From positions 1,161,530 through 1,225,529 of the forward strand of contig CM046332.1 of assembly GCA_025403435.1 (NCBI GenBank): a stretch of 64,000 nt of DNA, given 5' to 3'. The position numbers were made by a program, and so were the translations under genes. Shown in pieces: positions 44,933-62,500 of this stretch (positions within the stretch are counted from its first letter, which is position 1; every line of letters starts with the position of its first letter). The notes beneath the pieces were generated by a model. That model saw only the letters and a program-made list of their open reading frames with translations, was not told the origin of the DNA and searched no databases. The DNA comes from Artocarpus heterophyllus. Lineage: Eukaryota; Streptophyta; Magnoliopsida; Rosales; Moraceae.

Positions 44933-45173
44933 GAACCGGTCAATGTATATTATCAACATTATACGTTCCCGCTAATAATCTTTGCCCTTTATTAGCCATT
45001 TGAAACATAGGACAAGAAGCATATAGAAGGGTTGGCATATTCGACTTGTAATAAATATCAATTTATAGGGAGTAAATTGCGTACCATAAAAAAAAATCAA
45101 ATTACATGCATAGGCTTAATCAATCAAATTCATTCAACTTTAGTTTAAAAAAAACCTTAATGCAATAGAGGGA
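44933..45173 (-). other. 3' flank of the beta-glucosidase gene
   Basis: AT-rich sequence between the solo LTR and the GH1 stop codon, presumably holding its 3' UTR. Confidence 0.4.
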
Positions 45174-50926
<5,753 letters not shown>

Positions 50927-51221
50927 CTGTCAAGAAACGATAAATTTTGTTAACAACATAATGATGATTAAGAATATGCTAAGAACTATTTTGTTTCTTT
51001 CTACATTTAGGAACAATTATTTTAGCTGTTGGTTAATCTTTTAACTATTTGATTTATAACTGAAAACAATTATGTCTTGTGCATTGTAAATTCTTAATGT
51101 AGATAGTCACATATCATACTACTAGAAAATTAATCTAATATCTAAAATTATATCCTATCAATAAGAATTTTTATTTTTATTTTTATTTATTTATTTTATT
51201 TTATTTTTTTACCGTATGAGA
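50927..51221 (-). other. Intron 1 remnant of the GH1 gene (LINE-proximal side)
   Basis: AT-rich sequence after the polypyrimidine tract and acceptor (TGACAG) of exon 2, up to the LINE target duplication. The GH1 first exon is not here. Confidence 0.6.
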
Positions 51222-51236
51222 ATCCATTGAGAAAAA
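51222..51236 (+). repeat. LINE target site duplication, left
   Basis: ATCCATTGAGAAAAA matches ATCCATTAAGAAAAA at 63636-63650 at 14 of 15 positions. This is the expected long TSD of target-primed reverse transcription. Confidence 0.65.
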
Positions 51237-51464
51237 CAATAATTGAGTGAGACTCCCTACTAGGGCTTAGAACTTCCTTGGTTCCAAAGCCCGTGTTCGT
51301 GAGAGGCGACGACCACCTTTGTGTGGGGTTGTTGTTTCCCTTTTCCTTCCCTTTATACTTATTTTTTCTTGCTCCCTCTTCCCTTTTTCTTTTCTTTATT
51401 TTCTTTATCCCTTTCAATTCACGTTCCCCTCTAGGACGGTGCGGTTTGGAAACGAGTTGCAAAT

Positions 51465-51764
51465 ATGGAGGATGTGCTAGGACGATGGAAGGCTTTCTCA
51501 ATAGAAGAAGAAAAAGAGGAGGTTGCATGGATTGATGATGCTACTCTGGAGGTGAGTCGGAAGGCGATGAGAAGCGGGTTGCTAGGGAAGCTTCTCTCAA
51601 ACAAACCCTACAACAAATGGTCCTTTCAATCCATGTTAATTGATGTCTGGAGAGTTCAGGGGGTCAAGTAGAGAGAAGTGGCCCGTGATATTTTCTTTTT
51701 TTTCTTTTGATAATGTGAAGGATCGAGACCAAGTCCTGGAACTTGAACCATGGATCTTCAACAA
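51465..51764 (+). pseudogene. LINE ORF1, N-terminal part (DUF4283)
   Basis: ATG 51465 opens MEDVLGRWKAFSIEEEKEEV, a DUF4283-type start; stop at 51669-51671. The adjacent frame continues with FDNVKDRDQVLELEPWIFNK up to the copia-2 insertion. The rest of the domain resumes at 58001. DUF4283 domains in plant L1 ORF1 are thought to bind nucleic acid. Confidence 0.8.
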
Positions 51765-51769
51765 GGCGT

Positions 51770-52095
51770 TGTTAAAAACTCATTTGGCCGTTTCAATTTT
51801 TGGCCCACGTGATATGCTTCACGTATCAACTGCCTCACGTGTACCAACCGTTACAACCGTGTGATGGTCACGGTTTTAAATGTTCGGGTTCCTGAGCACA
51901 CAATTCATTCATGAAAATTACACCATCAAGTGTAGAATTGAGACTGCCCAGAAAAAAACAACATTCGTTAATCATAGTGTGGAATATAGTGGAAAACAGA
52001 GCAAAAACGACAATGGCTGGAGGTAATAAATTCGATCCAATACGCTTCCATTTTTTATGATTTATGGTTGTTATAAATGTCCCAAACAACTAACA
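51770..52095 (+). repeat. 5' LTR of copia-2
   Basis: 326 bp, TG...CA ends. At 51843-51852 it keeps ACCAACCGTT, only half of the 20-bp palindrome seen in the 3' LTR. Several AACCG/CGGTT motifs follow within 40 bp. Confidence 0.93.
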
Positions 52096-52097
52096 TT

Positions 52098-52109
52098 TGG
52101 TATCCGAGC
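52098..52109 (+). other. copia-2 primer binding site
   Basis: TGGTATCCGAGC two bases after the 5' LTR, one substitution from the initiator tRNA-Met complement used by Ty1-copia elements. Confidence 0.85.
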
Positions 52110-53300
52110 CTTATACCTCTGCCTTGATGTTCAAATTTTGAACGAAAAATTCTGTTTTTCACGACATTTGAACCGTGATTTGGGCTTTGTTTTTCTTTGA
52201 CATTTTTTCATTGTTACTGATATAAAACCATTAAGTTAATGTTTTCTTAATGTTTTATGATTAAAAACCGAGAAATTTGACATATTGCTGGAATATGTGC
52301 AGCCGGTTTTATGGCCGTGAAAAACAAGTCGTGACTAATATGAATTCTTGGTTAATTATGTATTTTGAATTCATAAATCATCACATTATTGATTTCTGAG
52401 CATTTTGGGATTTAGAACGCCTGAAATGGACGTCAGAGGGAAGAGAAACCGTCGGGTCGCACGGGTCGCAACCGGGTCAGAACGACCTGGCTGAAGGTGG
52501 AAGACGATCCAAACGACAGGTCGTTTTGCATTCGGGCAGCAAAACGACCCGTCGTTTTTAGCGGGCGCGAGAAACTCCCAATCCCAAACGACGCTGTTTT
52601 TGGGGACCCCCCCCCTCTTAAGCTAAACGACGCCGTTTGGTCAAAAAAAAAAAAATTCAAAAATAAAAAAAAATTTAATTTTTAGTTTTTGGATATGCAC
52701 ATAATTCTTGCAATAATTTCATGGGAAATTCAATTTAAGCATTATGTGCCAAGTATTTGTTATATGCATTGTTTTGAGTTTTATTATGCATGTTATCAAG
52801 TTAATTAACCCATTTAGCACAAATTAAGACTTTGTTCATAATTATTATATCGCCTATAGAACATGCAATTTTCATGAATAATTGTGAACAAAATTAAATG
52901 TCTAAGTGATCCATATAATTTTAAATAATTGGAGCTTAGCCACAGCAACTCTAATTATATATATATATTAATTGGTTTAGGATCACATTTGGTTAAAGGA
53001 CATTTATTGTAATTAGTTGTACTTAATATAATAAATTTTATCCCACAGGAATTTTTATTATATTGATATGACTAATTGGGATAAAATATCAAATTATATT
53101 TTCTGATTTACCCACAGGGATTAGAAAAGGGAACATAATTTGATAGTTTTATCATACAATTAAATGAATCTAATTGAATTAGAACTTTAGCCCACAGGCA
53201 AGTTTTATGTCATAGATTTATGATATTATGCATGATTTACATTGGTAAAGCATGATTTATGTTTATTGGCCTCAATATTTTGATCATAAGCATGTTTATT
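52110..53300 (+). other. copia-2 untranslated leader
   Basis: About 1.2 kb. GC-rich block at 52430-52640 with repeated AACGAC(C) and GTCGTTTT motifs and a C-run. Downstream, CCCACAGG occurs at 53042, 53111 and 53191. TAATTATACAG just before the gag region looks like a 3' splice site. Confidence 0.5.
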
Positions 53301-53311
53301 TTAATTATACA

Positions 53312-56300
53312 GTCATACAACCTTTGAATTTCTCTGATGTACGATGTGATATCCCTGAGCTGAAAGGGGATAACTACAAGGTCTAGAAGGAGAGAATACT
53401 CCTTCACTTAGGGTGGATGGACATTGATTATGCTATAAGGAAAGACGAACCCGTAATTACTGACACCAGCACTCAAGATGAGATTGCTCTTTATGAACGT
53501 TGGGAGCGATCTAATCGCCTTAGCGTCATGTTCATAAAGACTAAAATCTCTGCTGGTATACGTGGTTCCGTCGAACAGTATGACAAGGTCCGGGCATTAC
53601 TAAAGGCCATTGATGAGCAATTTGAAACTTCAGATAAGGCACTTGCTAGCACCCTAATCATGAGGTTCTCATCCTTAAGGCTCACTAGTGTGAAAGGTGT
53701 GCGTGAGCACATCATGGAGATGAGGGACATAGCGGCTCAATTAAAGAACCTTGAGGTGGATATGTCTGAATCTTTCTTGGTGCACTACATTCTGAACACC
53801 CTTCCAAAACAATATGGGCCCTTTAAGATTTCCTACAATACACATAAGGACCAATGGTCAATAAATGAACTTCTGACCATGTGTACTCAGGAAGAGGGGC
53901 GGCTTGTAATGGAAATGGGTGAAACTGCACTAACAACCACGAGAGGAAAGAGTCAGAATCAAGACCAACATCAGGCCAAGGACAAAGGGAAGAGTAAAAT
54001 ATCTCCCAAAGCTGTCATTAAGAAGGAATCCAAGTGTTTCTTCTGTAAAAAGAAGGGACACATGAAGAAGGATTGCACAAAATTTCAGAGTTGGCTTGAG
54101 AAGAAAGGTAATCCAATCTCATTGGTTTGTTATGAATCTAATATGATTGATGTTGTTTATAACACATGGTGGATTGATTCTGGATCTACAATCCATGTTT
54201 CGAATACCTTGCAGGGTATGCGAAAACTAAGGAAGCCACTGGGAAGTGAGCTTAGCATCTCTTCAGGAAATAAGATGCGTTCACATGTGGAAGCCATCGA
54301 AACATGCACCTTAGTTTTGAGTAGTGGTTTTACTTTGGAATTGGATAAGACATTTTATGTTCCAAACTTTTCTAGGAACTTAATTTCTGTTTCTAGACTT
54401 GTACATTTGGGATATTCCTTTACTTTTTCAGACAAATGTTTTAGTTTATTTTATAAATCTGATCTTGTTGGGAATGGTATTTTGTCTGATGGTCTTTTCT
54501 CAATTAACTTGCAAAATGAACCACATCATACTGCTATGCATGTTCAATTTGGCATTAAACGTTGTGTTATAAATAAGGATTCCTCTATGTTGTAGCATCA
54601 GAGATTAGGACATATCTCCATTGAGAGAATTAAGAGGTTAGTGACTGACGGAGTATTTAGTACTTTGGATTTTACTGACTTTGAGACTTGTGTGGGTTGC
54701 ATTAAGGGAAAGCTAACCAACAAGTCTAAGAAAGGTGCCAAGAGGAGTTCAGAAATATTAGAAATCATACATTCAGATATTTGTGGTCCAGTAATGGACT
54801 CATATGGTCCGAGATACTTTATCTCTTTCATAGATGATTACTCACGGTATATGTATCTCTACTTGCTTCATACAAAGGACGAAGCATTAGACGCCTTTAA
54901 AGTTTTCAAGGCTGAAGTAGAGAAACAGTGCGGAAAGCAAATAAAGATTGTGAGGACAGATAGAGGTGGAGAATATTATGGTAGATACATTGAGGATGGA
55001 CAAGCTCAAGGTCCATTTGCAAGGTTTCTTCAAGAACATGGGATAGTTGCCCAATACACCATGCCTGGTTCTCCGGATCAGAATGGTGTAGCAGAAAGAA
55101 GAAACCGACCATTAATGGACATGGTGAGGAGTATGCAGAGTAACTCCAACCTACCTAAGTCCTTGTAGACTGAAGCTCTTAAGACAACTGTGTATATATT
55201 GAACCGGGTTCCGACTAAGGCTGTCCCAAAGACGCCATTTGAGTTATGAAAATGTTGGAAACCAAGTCTGCGACATATACGCGTTTGGGGATGTCCGTCT
55301 GAAGTAAGAGTATACAACCCACAAGAGAAGAAGCTAGATCCAAGGACCATTAGCGGATATTTCGTTGGATATGCCGAGAGGTCCAAAGGATACAGATTCT
55401 ACTGTCCAACTCATAGCACTAGATTTATGGAATCAAGGAACGCCAAGTTTCTTGAGAATGACTTGATTAGTGGGAGCGATCAATTTCGGAACATAGTTTC
55501 TGAAGGAGATCATACTAAAGCTCAACCATCTACATCAAGTGACAGGTTGATCATAGTTCATAGCACTCCTATAGTTCAACTGAGTGTTGTACAACCGATC
55601 ATTGAGGTTCCACAAATTGCTGATAATAATCTAGAAGGTCAAGTTACTCAAGAACCAACGGAAACAATTGAGCAACAAGTTGGGCAACAGATTCCTCAGG
55701 AAAATGTTGAACCAACATTAAGGAGATCTACTAGAGAAAGGAAATCAACAATTTGTAGTGATTATGTTGTGTATCTACAAGAATTGGAGTACAACATTGG
55801 AGTCGAAAATGATCCCGAAACATTTTCACAAGACATAAGTTGCCAAGAATTGAAACTTTGGTACGATGCAATGAAGGATGAGATGGATTCTATGGCATCC
55901 AATGGAGTCTGGGATCTTGTCAAGTTGCCTGATGGTGCAAAAGCCATAGGGTGTAAATGGGTCTATTAAACGAAGAAAGACTCATTGGGCAACATCGAAA
56001 GATATAAGGCAAGACTCGTGGCCAAAGGATTCACTCAGAAAGAAGGAATCGACTACAAGGAGACCTTTTCTCCTGTATCCAAGAAAGATTCTCTCCGCAT
56101 TATCTTGGCACTTGTTGCTCATTTTGACTTGGAGTTGCAACAGATGGATGTGAAAACGGCCTTTCTCAATGGTGAACTAGAGGAAGAGGTTTATATGAAA
56201 CAACCAGAAGGATTCTCCTCTAGTAATGGTGAGCAGTTGGTATGTAAGCTTAAGAAATCCATATATGGGTTAAAGCAGGCCTCCCGTCAGTGGTATTTGA

Positions 56301-57382
56301 AGTTTCATGATGTCATCTCTTCATTTGGATTTGTAGAGAACATCATGGATCAATGTATATACCAAAAGGTCAGTGGGAGTAAAATTTGTTTCCTGGTTCT
56401 ATATGTGGATGACATTTTACTTGCAACCAATGACAAGGGTATGCTACATGAGGTAAAACAATTCCTCTCTAAAAACTTTGACATGAAGGATATGGGTGAT
56501 GCATCCTTCGTTATAGGCATTAAGATACACAGAGACAGATATAAAAGCACTTTGGGTCTGTCTCAAGAGGCCTATATCAACAAAGTTTTGGAGAGATTTC
56601 GGATGAAAAATTGTTCACCGAGTATAGCTCCCATTGTGAAGGGTGACAGATTCAATTTGAATCAGTGCCTGAAAAATGACCTTGAAAGAGAACAAATGCA
56701 CAACACTCCATATGCTTCAGCTGTTGGAAGTCTTATGTATGCTCAGGTTTGCACAAGACCTGACATTGCATTTGCTGTCAGAATGTTGGGCAGATATCAG
56801 AGTGATCCGGGATTAGACCACTGGAAGGCTGCAAAGAAGGTGATGAGGTACCTACAAGGAACCAAAGACTACATGCTTATGTATAGACGGACTGACAATT
56901 TGGAAGTCATTGGCTACTCTGATTCTGACTTTGCTGGCTGCATTGATTCACAGAAATCAACTTCTGGATATATTTTCATGCTAGCTAGTGGAGCTATTTC
57001 GTGGAGGAGCGCCAAACAAACCTTGACTGCTACTTCCACTATGGAGGCCGAGTTCGTATCCTGTTTTGAGGCTACCTCACATGGTGTATGGATCAAGAGT
57101 TTCATTTTTGGGCTTAGGATTGTGGATTCTATCTCTAGGCCATTGAAGATATTCTGTGATAATTCAGCTGCTGTTTTTATGGCTAGAAACAACAAGAGCG
57201 GTAGTCGAAGCAAACACATCGACATTAAGTATCTAGCCATAAGAGAGCGTATTAAGGATAAAGCAGTGGTCATTAAACACATAAGCACTGAATTGATGAT
57301 TGCCGATCCCTTGACTAAAGGAATGCCACCAGTAAAATTTAGGGATCATGTGGATAGAATGAGACTTGGTTCCCTTATGTAA
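53312..57382 (+). pseudogene. copia-2 gag-pol, one frame with five nonsense codons
   Basis: Frame from about 53312 (LNFSDVRCDIPELKGDNY) to TAA at 57380-57382; no in-frame ATG at the natural start was found. Gag with intact knuckle CFFCKKKGHMKKDC (about 54035-54076), protease WWIDSGSTIHV (about 54166), integrase (HQRLGH; CVGCIKGK; D in HSDICGP, D in TDRGGEY, E in NGVAERRN), RT with YVDD at 56402-56413, and full RNase H (YSDSDFAG, STSGY, AEF, DNSAAV, RSKHIDIKY). In-frame stops: TAG 53384, TAG 54593, TAG 55166, TGA 55247 and TAA 55967. The first four stand where related elements have Trp. Apart from these stops the domains are well kept. Confidence 0.93.
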
Positions 57383-57641
57383 TTTTGCCATACTTTGTTC
57401 TGAAACTCTATATTTATGATATTTTCTCTTTTTAGCTTCAATTAAGTGCGCAACTTTATTTCTGAGAAATATCACTAAAGTTTAGGACCTAGAATAAACA
57501 TATGGTTTATTCATTAAGATAAGAGAGAAAATCTAAGAAACAAGATATATTGTGATACATGAAAGATAATACTCGTTATTTAGAGGACCTGTCGCCATGA
57601 TTCATGTGTTTTGTTTCTCATTATAGCAGTTGATGTAATAC

Positions 57642-57659
57642 GTGGGCCAAGTGGGAGAA
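57642..57659 (+). other. copia-2 polypurine tract
   Basis: GTGGGCCAAGTGGGAGAA directly before the 3' LTR; shares AAGTGGGAGA with the copia-1 tract. Confidence 0.8.
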
Positions 57660-57995
57660 TGTTAAAAACTCATTTGACCGTTTCAATTTTTGGCCCACGT
57701 GATATGCTTCACGTATCAACTGCCTCACGTGTAACGGTTGGTACCAACCGTTACAACCGTGTGATGGTCGCGGTTTTAAATGTTTGGGTCCCTGAGCACA
57801 CAATTCATTAATGAAAATTACACCATCAAGTGTAGAATTGAGAGTGCCCAGAAGAAAACAACATTCGTTAATCACAGTGTGGAATACAGTGGAAAACAGA
57901 ACAAAAACGACAATGGCTGGAGGTAATAAATTCGATCCAATACGCTTTCGTTTTCTATGATTTATGATTGTTATAAATGTCCCAAACAACTAACA
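57660..57995 (+). repeat. 3' LTR of copia-2
   Basis: 336 bp. Carries the perfect 20-bp palindrome AACGGTTGGTACCAACCGTT at 57733-57752, followed by ACAACCGTGTGATGG. About 4% substitution from the 5' LTR. Confidence 0.93.
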
Positions 57996-58000
57996 GGCGT

Positions 58001-59500
58001 TAGTTTTACTAAAACTGGTTGACACAGGAGATGTGGTCAAAGTTGAAGACTTCTGCTACTGTAAGTTTTGGGTTCAAATCCACGGTCTACCTTTAGAAGG
58101 TAGAATCCCACAAGTGGGGAAGAGAATCGGAGATATTATTGGTACTACTGTAGCGGTGCAGAAGGACCAACAGGGTGGGTGTATTGGACAGTTTGTTAGG
58201 GTGCAGGTGTGTTTGGATATTAATAAGCCGCTACGTCGGCGTGTTAAAGTTAGATGGGGTGACAATGGATCGTGTATATGGGCAGAGCTGAAATACGACA
58301 AACTTCCAAATTTTTGCTATGGATGCTTGAGACTAGGGCATGGATTCCGAGCGTGTGGAGTTCCTGGTATCATGGGATTGAAAGATATGTATCTGTTTCC
58401 CTATGGCATCTAGACCAGAAAGAAGCTAGGGCCATCGTGGGCCGCCTTAAAAAGTTGACGAGAGTAAGCCTCCAAGTCCTTCGGTTCCTATAAGAAGCGG
58501 CACGAGTGATGAGATGATGCAAATGATAATGATGATAGACCCTAGAGTCACTGCAATGATTGGTGACGCGTTTTCTACAAAATTGCCGGCCAGATGGGTT
58601 TACAGCACAGGGCTGGTAAACTTCGTGGGATTAAACGAAACGACGCAGGAGACTTTTCAAAATTCAAAAAGGGCCCTAGATTTTGGGGATTTTGGACCAT
58701 GTGTGAGGAGTTGTGAGCTAGTAATTAATGCCAATGGGCCTAAGGGGAGACAGCTTTTTCAAAAAGACAAAAGTGAAGGATTCTTTTTGTCTCAATGTGG
58801 AGAAGAAATATGGGGGATGGCAATAATGACAAAAATGGAGAAAGTACTAATATGGATAAACATACATCCAATGGAGGACGAGGTGGAAGATGTTGGTGGG
58901 CCAAGTATTCAAAATGATGGGTATCATTGTTTGCATGCATATGAAAAGCTCTTTGACCATGTTTCTTTAAATAACAAAACCCATAGGAGGTGACCCCACG
59001 TATCCTTGAGAATTGCGCGTTGCATGCTTCCCCAAGACTCAATAAGAATGCCATGAAAAGTAAAGGGGAGTTTGCTCTAGTTTTTAGTCAGAACTTAGGC
59101 GACTCCTTATCTTTCTTGACAATGATGTCGGATATTGGAGAGTCTCACAAATCCCTCCCAACAGTCACTAAACCAATGCCATCTGGACAGGTGACAGTCC
59201 CTTTTCATTTTGGGACTGGCCCTGGATGTGGCGCTCCCAAGGTAAACACACTTAGGGCGGACGGGAAAATAGGTATTTCTGAAAGCATGGTGATTCGAAG
59301 GAAGACCAGTTTAAAGAAAGAAGCACGGAAGAGAAACTCCACAACAGGCCTTAATGTAGGGGGATACGAGGGAAATGGTGGCAAAAGAAAGTTTAATGTT
59401 GTTCCTGCCGATGCTAAGGATAAGCCCAAGCATAGGAGGATACTTGCCAATGTCGCAAACACTTTATCATTTTCGGCGGAGGTGGCGGAGCAACCCTGTT
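58001..59500 (+). pseudogene. LINE ORF1, C-terminal part (DUF4283 end, CCHC knuckle)
   Basis: Resumes the domain cut by copia-2: DVVKVEDFCYCKFWVQIHGL, KRIGDIIG, RVQVCLDINKPLRR and a CCHC-type knuckle CYGCLRLGHGFRAC (about 58316-58357), then stop at 58411. The following kilobase (58413-59500) is the frame-broken, low-conservation tail of ORF1 with basic segments (KHRRI, KRKFNV). Confidence 0.8.
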
Positions 59501-59507
59501 GGAGCCA

Positions 59508-62500
59508 ATGCATGTCATTGTATGGAACGTCCATGGTCTGAGGAACCCATAGGCGTTCGACAATCTCCGGTTTCTTATCCGGTGTTATTAACCAACACTA
59601 GTTTTCTTATCGGAAACTAGACTTAAAGGTAGAGCACCGGAATTTATGAAAGAAAGATTGAACTTTGAGAGGGGATTTCAGGTTGATTGCATAGGAAAGA
59701 GTGGTGGGTTACTTCTACTATGGAGACAGGAATGGGAGGTATACATCAAAAGCTTCTCAAGATACCACATTGATTGTTTTGTTAACCCACAGCCAGGAGC
59801 ATAGTGGTAATTCACGGGGTTCTATGGCTATCCAAAAAAAGCTCAACGACATAATTCTTGGGAACACTTGCGGCGTCTTCGAGGTATGTACACCCTACCA
59901 TGGATGATCATAGGAGACTCTAATGAAATCTTTCACCTCTCAGAGATGGTGGGAGGAAATACACTAGTATATGGGATCATGACTGAGTTTTGGGAAACTG
60001 TGGAGGACTGTGACTTGCAAGACCTAGGATTCCAAGGATTCCCATTTATGTGGAATAATGGTCAAGTTTATCCTGCAAACATACAAAAATAATTGGATAG
60101 GTGTCTAAGGAACTCTGATTGGAAAGATATGCTCCCTCAGTCCCGGGTGCACCATAGAGATTTCCATGGATCTGACCAGAGAGTCTTACGCGTGATCCTT
60201 GATGGTTCAGGTGAGGAGGAGAATGATAAGTATGGCGGCAAGGGGCGTTTCAAATTTGAACCTCTTTCGAGATCCAGAGATGAGTACAAAGATGTGGTGT
60301 TCACAACGTGGTATATGAACAACATTGAGGGTGATGGGGGTGTCCTTAAACATACTCTCAACATATGTGGTAGAGCTTTCCGAATATGGAGTGCCCAGGT
60401 GTTTAGTAACATCCTTAGAAAAATGAAGCTTTTATAGGAGGAGATTGTAAACCTCAAGTTGGGAACGTTGATTAGAAATCTCAAACTATGGCCTTGGAGA
60501 AAGAACTAGACCGTCTGTTAGCGCTAGAAGAATATTACTGGAAGCAACGGTTTTGAGCCAAATGGTTAAAAGGAGGTGACAAAAACACAATTTTTTTCAC
60601 TTAAAAGCATCACAACGAAGAGACAAGAATGGGACCAAAGGGCTAGAGACAGCTAGTGGAGCTTGGGTTTTGACAAAGGAGGACATAATACAGGAAATAG
60701 AAAACTATTTTGTAATATTTTCTCAACTTCGCTCCCTGAAGAATCATGTATCTCAGAAATCCTTGATGGTGTAAGCTGCAAAGCCTCTAAGGAAACAGCT
60801 GATGCACTTGATGCACGATTTTCAGCTGAGAAGGTTAAGGATGTTCTCTTTTCTATGGGAGCTCGAAAGGCTCCTGGACCGGATGGATTTCATGTAGGCT
60901 TCTTTCAAGAAAACTGGGGGCTTATGGGTTCGGATGTTACTCAGGTATGTCTCATGGTTTTGAATAGCCAAAATCAATGAGAGACTTAAATGAGACCTTT
61001 GTAAAACTTATACCGAAGTTAAAAAATCCTACGAAGATATAGGATTTTAGACCTATTAGCCTTTGTTGTGTTGTGTATAAAATCATCGGTAAAGCTTTGG
61101 CTAATCGGTTGAAACCTTATCTTCATAACATTATCTCGCATGAACAAAGCGCCTTTGTACTAGGCCGCTTGATCACTGATAATATTATTGCAGCTTTTGA
61201 AACAATGCATACTATTTGAAGGAAAACAGGGGGGAAGAACGGTCTCATGGCTCTAAAACTAGGTATAAGGAAGGCATACGACAGGGTAGAATGGTCCTTT
61301 TTGGAGGCTATTATGTTAAAGCTGAGGTTCTCCAGGTCGTGGGTGAATTAGATCTTAGATTGTGTTACAACAACCCATTTTTCGTTCCTTGTGAATGGGG
61401 AACCGGTTGGGCATGTGGTACCTCTTCGGGGATTTAGACAAGGCTGCCTTTTGTCCCGATACTTTTTCTATTATGTGCGGAAGGCTTCTTGGGCCTACTT
61501 CAAAAAAAGGAAAGTAATAACCATTTGAACAGGATAACTTGCACTCGAGGGGCGCCAAAGCTCAATCACCTCTTATTGGTAGACGATAGTATCATCTTCG
61601 GCAAAGCAGATGCGAGGAATTGTGAAGCTATAAAGGAGGTCCTCTCAAAGTATGAACAAGCTTCAGGTCAAAAGGTAAATTTTCAAAAATCGACCACCCC
61701 AACCTGAACGATGTCCAGAAAGGCACCCTTATATCCCTCTTTGGCCTTTTGGCCACCGATACTCATGACTCTTGCTTAGAACTGCCGTCATTTGTGGGGC
61801 GAGATAAAAGGAGAATTTTCAACAAAATAAAGGAGAAGCTTTTGAAGAAGTTACAACTTTGGAAGAGAAACTACTTTCTGTGGGTGGTAGAGAGGTGTTG
61901 ATAAAGGCTGTTGCCCAAGCTACCTCCACCTATGCTATGAGCGTTTTTAAAAATCCTTCCACTCTCTATGACAACCTCCAATCTTTGGTGGCAAGATTCT
62001 GGTGGGGCAGTGTTGGTGATGACCTTAAAGTCCATTGGATCTCCTGGGAGAAACTTTCTCGAGCAAAATACGAGGGTGGGATGGGTTTTTCAAGACTTGG
62101 AGGCTTTTAATAAGGCCCTCCTGGCAAAGCAAAAATGGAGGATCCTCACCAAGCCGTCTTCTCTTATGGCTAGAATTCTAAAGGTGAAATATTTCCATGA
62201 GACTGATTTCCTAAATGCAAGGATGAGTAATAATCCTTCGTACGTTTGGCGAAGCATTCTTTGGGGAAGATATCTTCTAAAAGGGGGAGTTCGGTGGAAG
62301 ACTGGGTGTGGAAGTCATGTTAGGATCTTCAAAGATCGTTAGTTACCATGTCAAAATACTTTTCTTTCTATTACAAAGCCTCGGTGGGAGAGGAGGAGCT
62401 TCTAGTGGAAAGCCTGATTAACCATATGGGTTAGAAAGTATCTAGAGTCAAAGAGGTGTTCTGGAGCATTGACTGGGATACTATCCTTGGCATCCCTTTG

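Larger units (their letters stand above)
51770..57995 (+). mobile_element. copia-2: Ty1-copia LTR retrotransposon, 6226 bp, inserted in LINE ORF1
   Basis: Perfect 5-bp TSD GGCGT (51765-51769 and 57996-58000). LTRs of 326 bp (51770-52095) and 336 bp (57660-57995), both TGTTAAAAACT...CAACTAACA. They differ at about 14 positions plus one 10-bp indel. PBS and PPT are present. Gag-pol is a single frame with five nonsense codons and no frameshift found. Confidence 0.95.
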
